Assembly (NCBI GenBank): GCA_019400425.1
Contig: JAFREE010000014.1
Location: 227,743 to 291,742 of the forward strand
Length of the DNA stretch: 64,000 nt
Direction: 5' to 3'
From: Hymenochaete sp. R1
Lineage: Eukaryota > Basidiomycota > Agaricomycetes > Hymenochaetales > Hymenochaetaceae
Shown here: piece by piece, positions 57,303 to 64,000 of the stretch
Layout of the letters: every line of letters starts with the position of its first letter
How positions within the stretch are numbered: position 1 is the stretch's first letter
The notes under the pieces: model-generated
What the model was told of the DNA's origin: nothing
Database searches by the model: none
Seen by the model: only the letters and a program-made list of their open reading frames with translations
Made by a program: the position numbers and the translations under genes

Positions 57303-58049
57303 ATGGTTCGCTCCATCGAGCTCCCCGACGCCAAAGGTGACGACTATGTCTACCGCCTCACGGATGTCGTCCGTGAGCTGCTGCGGTCCCAATCCGATGA
57401 CCCCGAAGCTTTCGACCTTCGGATGGGTATGAGCGAAGAGCCACACGTCTACAAGTCGCCCGTTCACCACGTTGAGCATGTCACTCCTCGAACTCCCAAG
57501 GCGGTTCCACCGGTCACACCATTAAAGATAACCCACACCAAGCGGAAGACACTGCGGTCCCCAACGCTTGCGGATCCGGGAGCGATGGTGACCAAACCCA
57601 TCGCTCCGCTCTCGATCAGCAAGCGTAAGGTTGTACCCAGAGGCTCTCGCGAAACACCGCGCAAGGTTCAGGGATATCTCCCTGAACAACCATCCAACTA
57701 TACAAGGGATGCACCGGCATTCTCACACAGAAGTGAAGATGCCTGGAGCACCGCCAGTAACATGTTGGCGGTCGACCAGGGATCCCTCAACCTCACCGAG
57801 GCTCAATCGATAGAGAACGAAATCGAAAGGTTGACCAAGTCCATCGTAAGTGACGACGTACTATTGTCGATGTTCTTTCCCACCACCCACGCTTTTTACT
57901 CTCTCTAGAATGAGTATTTTGACTCGAGACTGCCGAAATCGAGGTCGTATATGCAGCGCTATCGGAAGGCTAGGACAGATGAAAAGCACGTACGTTAGGA
58001 CTTTGTTTCTTTCTGTGCTCGATTTCGTTTTGACACTAGTGTCCAGTAG
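57303..58049 (+). CDS. Unknown-family protein, copy D (intact)
   Basis: Inverted twin of copy A; function not recognised. Exon 1 (57303-57845, 181 codons) starts MVRSIELPDAKGDDYVY, then a 63-nt intron (gtaagt, ctctag), then exon 2 (57909-57989; NEYFDSRLPKSRSYMQRY). The frame then either splices at gtacgt (57990) to a last exon that is only TAG (58047-58049), or reads on to HVR-stop at 57998. The product is about 208 residues with a basic end. The family motif is QGYLPEQPSNYTRDAP near residue 120. A longer start at 57015 is rejected, because that extension carries the TATA box and is also conserved as upstream DNA. The next gene on the strand is a dead OHR copy, forming a repeat unit with it. 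Confidence 0.7.
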
Positions 58050-59599
58050 TCTCGACATTAATGCCTCGTTCGATATCGCCCGTTGGCGTCTTCCTCAGGT
58101 GCATTCTGGTGGCGTGCAGCTGAATGGAATATCGGTCTCGTTCAACGCGACTGTTTATTGAAAAAATTGTCTATTACTTCTCTAGGCTGTATATAAATTC
58201 AAAAAAAAATGACGCACGGTATTCCCTTATCACGATGATTGCGAGATTTGATGCCTTCGTGTCTTGTTCAATCATACGTTTTCCCTCTTATATACTATTC
58301 TCTGCGAGCTTAGTCAGTGTTACACAAGATCATATGTAACACCGAACATCTGAGACGTGAACTATGAGCTCCGGTAAGGCGACTAGTAGGGCAACGTGAA
58401 ATGCAGACATAAGCAAAGAAACGGATTCTAGACCACATACGGCGAGTCCGGCTCCAAGGCACACACGCACCTTAGGAGTTTTCCTCCCTGCCGCATAAGT
58501 GCACCGTAGAGAAGCCGTATGTTCCTATGCCTTAGATTATATTGACCAGCACTAGGTCCCGCGGCAGTCAAGGATAGACGACAAGTAGGAGTTGGAGTGT
58601 CTTTCAAAAGAAAAACGAAGGTCAGCTGAACGAGGATGAGCACTTTGGGGAAGAAGGTGTATTCATACTCACGTACCATTCTCTTTTCGTATTTATAGCA
58701 TACATACAACCCTTTTTCTTACCCCATCAGCACTGAACGTCCTATGCGTGTTACGAGCCCCATGATTTGGCAGAGCCCTTCCTGGTCGCATGTCTATCCT
58801 CGAGGCAACGAGTGTGTCATGTTTACAGGAGGAACCGACTCGATATGGAATTATCAGCCGACTTCGATCAATTGATCGATTGTCGTACGCCTAAAGCGTG
58901 TTTTTCATGGGCTCAGAAGGGGACCAGTGAGCGAGCTTGGACGTCCATAGCGAGTCTCCTTTAGCCATTGTCGTGTGCTTGTAGTCCATTCGCATGACAG
59001 AGCTTTTTCTTTCTTGCGTCTACAGGATGATTTCGAAACCAAAGGTCATTATCTATACACAAATTTTCTAGCAAGGTGCTCGCTTACAAAGTGCGTGAGC
59101 TCGATGAGATGAAGTCCCGAGCCAAATAAGAGTCTCAGCATCATATTCAATGATACATGCCTTGCAAGCATCGGCATTGACTCTGGAAGATCTAGGGAAG
59201 ATAAGGAGTTAGGTAGCGTCGTTCTGATCAAGGTGCAGAATTCTTAACTAACCCTTTCTCCAAAGCTGAGTTTCTTGTCCGAAGAAAGGCAATGTGAAAC
59301 CTTCAACACACTGCATGTAAGCCTCATGTCCAGATCGTTAAGAACCACGGAAGACCTGGTCGTGGACTGAAAAGACTCGTGAACAGTGAAGTCAACAAAG
59401 AATCAGTTGTCGACCGTTCGTCTTGAGTCGATCGAGTCGATCATGACACCGCTTGCTGCGAGTCACTTCGATCACAGCTGAGCTCGGCTTGCCTCTCGCC
59501 ATCACTGTCCAGTCCCTTGACTCCTTCACTCCAATTTTACCTGGAACACGCTCTCTTCATAACCAACATACGACCCACTAACCGTATGACACTCGGGTT
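58050..59599. other. Intergenic part of tandem unit 1
   Basis: No intact gene. Stretches here match, with many changes, the DNA after copy E: GTGTTACACAAGATCAT (about 58317 and 61993) and GTAGAGAAGCCGT (about 58505 and 62188). Confidence 0.5.
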
Positions 59600-60030
59600 T
59601 AAGTTCGCGTAACGTCGTGAGACCAGCATAGGCTCACACCCAGCGCCGAACGCTCTGTCATCTCGCAGATACCAAGGCAAAGTCTCATTATTTTCCTTAG
59701 GGCTACATTTAAAATAACCAACAAGGGTTAAAGCGCTTACACAATTGAACAGTACAGTAAAGGCGTGAGCAGGAACGAACACGTCAGATCTCTCGAAAAC
59801 ACTGCTGCATTTCTCGATCTCAAATCTACTATTCAGACAGCGCGGGTGAAGGTCTTACGACAGCGTAGCCGTTTGCTTCAGTCTGCTCAAGTTGTGCTCT
59901 CAGAAAATAAGGAAATTAATGATGACTGCATGTTTGAATCTTTGGCGGCTCTGGGGCTGCTGCAGGCTGTACCTAGCAGAGCTAACAAGCGCAACGCAGT
60001 AGCTACTAGTAATGCCAGATTCCAAAGGTA
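59600..60030 (+). pseudogene. Decayed OHR/OsmC copy
   Basis: A broken relative of the intact gene at 63273-63999. Exon 1 remnant has QRRTL and HLADTK, where the intact gene has [16 protein letters not shown] (59629-59631) replaces the TGG of the intact copy. The first intron donor is gc instead of gt (59677). Exon 2 remnant keeps RNEHVRSLENTAAFLDLK (intact: [18 protein letters not shown]) but then diverges and lacks the [17 protein letters not shown] block. A last recognisable stretch, LLQAVPSRANKRNAVAT, matches [16 protein letters not shown]. No start, no Cys residues of the active site and no C-terminal exon remain, so it cannot make a working enzyme. Confidence 0.75.
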
Positions 60031-60556
60031 GTCCGGAAGGATTGAAGAGTTTACTATCGCCGTCGACTGTCGCCCCCAAAGCCGATGGCGTACAGTATGA
60101 CTGGTTGATTTAGCGAACATATAAAATCAGTGAAGTTCCTTTCCTGAAGGATTCATTACAACATCCTAATGCATAATTTGTGCTTTAAATTTGCTCGTAC
60201 AATTAAAGTATAGTGTAGCAGTGAATATTAACAAAGCTCGAAGTTGTTCATACATAACCTAAGAAAACAGATGTTGAAAAGGAAAGGGCTACGGCCGACA
60301 CGCTGTACAATGACTTGCATTAGCGAGCGGGGGTGATATTCGTCCGAGACTATGAGGGTCATCGATAGTGTGATCTCTATTTCGTTCATCGACTCGCTTG
60401 CCAAGAAGAATGAAGCTTGATGTCCACAAATAGCAGGCGAGACTTTAAATATCCAAATCACCATGATCAATCACCCGGTTCTGGTAGATTTCGCCATTGA
60501 AGCGTAATGATCCATCAGCATTAGCGTAATCATAACAATGGAACATTTGAACCACG

Positions 60557-60969
60557 ACCTTAGGCATTCCCGATAGAATCTCAAGGCGCAGCGTAGTGCC
60601 CTGGAGTCGCAACCACATTCATTGTTTTCTGAAAACCCCCTTACGCTCCACGAGGCTCAGCAAGGCTCGCCAAATGCAAGGCCGTAATACACGGAAGGAA
60701 TGGCTAACCCATATCAGAGTCTTCTCTCCGACGCACAAAGGAAGAAGCAGCGAGACAATGAAGTGCAAGTGCCCGACCCCTTTTTGCACAGGAATCCTTT
60801 GTATTCTGTATTAGTCACAGACACACAATGATAATTGAACATGTGGGACGTTGAGAGCCACAACACGTGGGGTGAGAAGTGCTCGGGATAAAAGTACGGC
60901 GAGCTCACTTCTCCCCCTCCGGTTCTTCCTCACTGCGTCCACCACGACAACCACCACTGCACTCTCACC
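60557..60969 (+). promoter_or_regulatory. Upstream region of copy E with family-conserved words
   Basis: ACCTTAG (60557-60563), CGCACAAAGGAAGAA (60732-60746), CCTTTGTATTCTGTATT (60796-60812) and ATAAAA (60890-60895) recur in the same order as in the other copies. The first word is 413 nt before the ATG, close to the 414 and 421 nt of B and C. Confidence 0.55.
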
Positions 60970-61745
60970 ATGCGTCGCCCTAACGCCCAACTTCCCGACG
61001 ACGACGGCGCTTTGCCTCCTCCTCTTCCTCCACCCGTCGTCTACGACACTTGGCAATTCTATCCTGATGATCAGCCCACCTTCGGCCTCCAGCTGGACAT
61101 CGGAGAAGCTTACGACGATCTATTCGTCTTTGAGCCCGTTTACCCCATCCCCGTCTATCATCCGGGCCACTCGACCCACCCTGAGTTATTCCCAGTGACG
61201 ATGGACGTTGATGCAACATTGACACTACCCAATTCTCCGACGCATGCGAATGCAGCAGCGTCAGTGTCCTCACTCGAGTCCCCATATCATGACCCAACGG
61301 TCTACGCAATTCAAGTTCAGGAAATTATCCCTGAACAACCGAACAACTACACAGGAGATGCACCGTCATCTCCACCTACAGATGAAGACACCCGATACAC
61401 CACCAGTCGTATGTTGGTGGATGACCAGGGACTCATCCAACACACCGATGGCCACTCAGGCTCGTCCGGACACGACGCCGCAGGATCGGCCCCATTCAGA
61501 GTAAGTGAAGACTTACCTTCATTAATGTTCGATCTCCTGACCCACGCATTCCGACTCTTCTAGATTGACAGATTCGGAAAGGGGATAGAGGACGCTGATT
61601 GCGGGTTGCTCCTGCTGGAGAACGCCCAGAAGGCGAGTGCCGCTCAAGCGTCGGTGCATTTGAAGAACAGCCTACCTAAGGAAGATGTACGTTATTCGAT
61701 AATTAATTGACGCGTTTACCTTCGTCCTGATGTCCACCCCAGTAG
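60970..61745 (+). CDS. Unknown-family protein, copy E (intact)
   Basis: The most divergent copy; function not recognised. Exon 1 (60970-61500, 177 codons) starts MRRPNAQLPDDDG and is followed by a 63-nt intron (gtaagt, cttctag). Exon 2 (61564-61686) encodes IDRFGKGIEDADCG and a helical end. It then either splices at gtacgt to a TAG-only exon (61743-61745) or reads on to a TGA at 61710. The product is about 218 residues. It is acidic and Pro/Tyr-rich in the first half (LPPPVVYDTWQFYPDD), with no signal peptide. The family motif QEIIPEQPNNYTGDAPSS is near residue 118, then MLVDDQGLIQHTD. It sits just upstream of the intact OHR gene, as D sits before the dead one. Confidence 0.7.
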
Positions 61746-63272
61746 ACATATCGATGTCTTTATTCCCGTCTATCAGCGCCATCCTTGGGCGAGAGTGATT
61801 GAAGAGCACGTTGAATGTAATATAGATTCTGTTGACTGCGACTGCCTGTAGAAAAAAAAAGCCTGTTACTTCTTCATTTTGTATCCTAAAAAAGTTGACA
61901 CACGGTGATTGTCTTTCATAGTTGCCGATAGCATAGCATCACGTTCAATTTTATGGTCCTCTTATACGCTTTTTGCTGCGAGGTTGGTCAGTGTTACACA
62001 AGATCATGTGTGGCACCGAACAATTGAGACATCATCCGCAATACCATTCATCACAGCAATGCATCGCTGCTAATACGCCTAGTGAAACATGAACAACAAA
62101 GCAAACAATAAATACCAAGTCACGTACTGTGAGTCCATCACATATCTTAGTCGCAAGAAACGTTCCTCCTGCCGCATACATGCAACGTAGAGAAGCCGTT
62201 AGGCTCTGCGACACGGTTTATACCAACATGGACTAAACCTCGTGGCAATCGAGGACGGACTTCGACGAAGAGGGTCTTTTGATAGGTCGTATAGAGCAAG
62301 ATTAGTTCACTGGACGATGATGAGTTTGTTGGAAAGAATGGATATACACAAACTCATGTACCATTTGCTTATTTTATAGCATACAAACAACCCTTTTTTC
62401 TTTCCCCAACAACCTTTAAGATCCCATAGGCATTGTGAACCGGTGGATGTGGTACATGCCTTTCCGAACGTGTCTCCTGCCGACCATGAGAGTAAAAATT
62501 ATGATTTAAATCGACTTGATGTGGCTTTATCGGCCAAAATCGAGCGAATCGATCACTTATCAGAAGCTCAGGGAGGAAGTACAAGCTCCCATTACGACCG
62601 AAACGACCATGAACGAGCCATGCGAGCATGTTGAATGTCCTTAGCGGAGCACGCTTGGGATTCTACACGTAGGTACGTGTGCAGTACGAATGGGTCCTCG
62701 CACCTAGATTTCAAAAAGTGGCCTTTTCACTCCTGTGCCTTTGAAAGACTGTTCCAAAGCCTAAGGTCATTATCAGTCGATTCTACCAGATTTCTCCTGT
62801 GCGGCAGTCACGCACCATTTTCTCCAATGATTGGGCTCTCTGTCACAGCTAGCTCGAGATTGAATAGTGCTCCTACGTCCCACACGTTTCCCAAGAACAA
62901 GGGCATATAGCGAAAGAGGAGGGACCAGGAAAGGTTGCTTTGATCAAAATTCTGGTTGCTTGAAGCGATCCTTTCTCCAACGTGCCGAACTTCTCGATAC
63001 AGTATGGCCGGTGTGGAGCACTGCCATGACTTTATCCCTCTGGAGGATGTCAATGCGCTTTGACATGGGTACTGGTACTTTCAAGAGGAGAACGAACAAA
63101 GTCATCAGGCAGACAAATCGATGAAGAAAATTGACGCTTGAACCAGTCGATGGTGTCGATCGTGACGCGCATTCGAGTTGAATCGACGACGACACCGGGC
63201 TTGACTCTTGCCAACCAATCCTCCAATATTAATTCAACTTGAGCTATAGCAAGCTCGGTCGGTCGGTCAATA
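61746..63272. other. Intergenic part of tandem unit 2
   Basis: No supported gene. Matches with the DNA after copy D continue as scattered blocks. Open frames at 62443-63195 on both strands have no motif and are not conserved as frames between the two units. Confidence 0.5.
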
Positions 63273-63999
63273 ATGCATAGTCCACTGCTCTCACAATCCC
63301 TGCGCACCACTTCGCGTAACATCACAAAGCCAGCATGGGCCCCCACTCAGCGCCGTACGCTCATTCGCCTCGCAGATATCAAGGTAAAGTCCCATCAGTC
63401 TTTTTGAATCCCAACGATTAGCCTCGACGTGCACATTGATATTTTGCGAATAGTACACTGCAAGGGCAGTCGCAGAAGGTGCGGGCAGGAATGGGCATGC
63501 AAAGTCTCTTGAGAACACCGCGGCTCCTCTCGACCTCAAACTCGCAACCCCGAAAGCTTTGGGTGGTACCGGTGAAGGACATAACCCAGAGCAACTCTTT
63601 GCACTAGGATACGCCTGTAAGTCATTTGTCACAAATAATAATAAATGGCATGTTTTATTAAATACGCATTACTTCTCTTCTGGCCTGCAGCTTGTTTCCT
63701 CGGCGCGCTTCAAGCTGTAGCTAATAAGGCAGGCAAACGTGACGCAGCAGCTAAAGCAAAGATCCATACGGAAGTACACATCGGTACGCCTGAAGGATCA
63801 GAGGGCTTTGCTGTGAATGTGGACCTCAAGATCGAGGGTGTACAGGATGACGAGTTGATCCAGCAGGCACACGAGGTGAGTGAATGGTTTATTTGAGTTT
63901 CTTTTGATATAGTAAATTGAAATCCTGTCCATTATCCAGTTTTGCCCGTACAGCCGAGTCTTGAAGCATGGCGCAGTAGTGACCGTCTCCAAAGCCTAA
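63273..63999 (+). CDS. OHR/OsmC family peroxide reductase, probably mitochondrial
   Basis: Ohr enzymes reduce organic hydroperoxides with a pair of reactive cysteines. Four exons give 172 residues: 63273-63383, 63454-63616, 63691-63875, 63940-63999; the stop TAA (63997-63999) is two bases from the window end. Exon 1 encodes a basic, hydroxylated presequence ([19 protein letters not shown]) that suggests mitochondrial import. The Ohr core follows: [71 protein letters not shown] and [19 protein letters not shown]. The two conserved Cys are in ASCFLG and FCPYS. Length and motif order fit the family, which is common in bacteria and found in many fungi. A dead copy lies at 59600-60030. Confidence 0.92.
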
Positions 64000-64000
64000 T

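Larger units (their letters stand above)
55404..58049 (+). repeat. Right arm of inverted duplication (copies C and D with promoters)
   Basis: Inverted partner of 435-3011. The D-A pair is closer in sequence than the C-B pair, judged by eye from the coding and upstream DNA. The arms are separated by 52 kb of unrelated genes. Confidence 0.75.
57042..60030 (+). repeat. Tandem unit 1 (copy D plus dead OHR)
   Basis: Gene order is family gene then OHR, same strand, matched by unit 2. Coding blocks and short intergenic blocks are shared; the rest has diverged. Confidence 0.65.
60557..63999 (+). repeat. Tandem unit 2 (copy E plus intact OHR)
   Basis: Second copy of the same two-gene unit, with the OHR gene still intact. 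Confidence 0.65.

Noticed and set aside
1..64000. tRNA, rRNA, CRISPR arrays, transposase or reverse transcriptase genes
   Set aside because: Looked for B-box-like words, regular spaced repeats and the usual catalytic motifs; none were convincing. This was by eye, so a covariance-model scan would be needed to exclude a tRNA.

Overview
This is nuclear DNA of a filamentous fungus, most likely an agaricomycete basidiomycete. The genes are split by many short introns of about 45-75 nt with GT(A/G)NGT donors. Several families have a basidiomycete look: a THI6 fusion enzyme, an Ysh1 nuclease, a cysteine-rich secreted 'glycopeptide' and tandem secreted GH28 pectinases. I could not place it to genus. 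All exon models were built by eye from splice signals, reading frame and family motifs. Exon lengths sum to a whole number of codons in every model marked intact.

Layout. (1) 0.4-3.0 kb, minus strand: two genes (A intact, B broken) of a family I do not recognise. (2) 3.5-4.5 kb: meiotic recombination factor MND1. (3) 5.3-9.5 kb: two tandem secreted polygalacturonases. (4) 10.2-13.2 kb, minus: a RAP1-like telomere protein with one BRCT and three Myb-type repeats. (5) 13.2-22.6 kb: about 9 kb without a convincing gene, rich in microsatellites, G/C homopolymers and a repeated AGTACTAGT word, with a 10-base assembly gap. (6) 22.6-26.5 kb: CDC24, the exchange factor for Cdc42. (7) 27.8-30.3 kb: a phytanoyl-CoA dioxygenase-like gene, convergent with the bifunctional thiamine gene THI6 (30.5-33.0 kb, minus). 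(8) 33.8-38.2 kb, minus: a 1282-residue, mostly disordered protein whose C-terminus looks like an Ulp1-type cysteine protease. (9) 39.0-43.2 kb: replisome adaptor CTF4/WDHD1. (10) 43.5-45.1 kb, minus: mitochondrial transcription factor MTF1, sharing a 194-bp divergent promoter with a TAPT1/EMP65-type membrane protein (45.3-47.8 kb). (11) 48.0-49.1 kb, minus: an unrecognised disordered protein. (12) 49.6-52.7 kb: YSH1/CPSF73. (13) 53.3-54.5 kb: a secreted cysteine-rich protein. (14) 55.4-64.0 kb: three more members of the unknown family (C, D, E), one broken and one intact organic hydroperoxide resistance (OHR) gene.

The most notable structure is the unknown family. A-B on the left and C-D on the right are inverted copies of one two-gene segment, facing each other across about 52 kb of housekeeping genes. 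D plus a dead OHR and E plus a live OHR form a tandem repeat beside it. All five copies keep the same upstream words (ACCTTAG, then CGCACAA(AGGAA), then a TATA-like box), and all share a conserved central peptide and an intron near the 3' end. This is the best candidate here for something undescribed. No function can be assigned from sequence alone.
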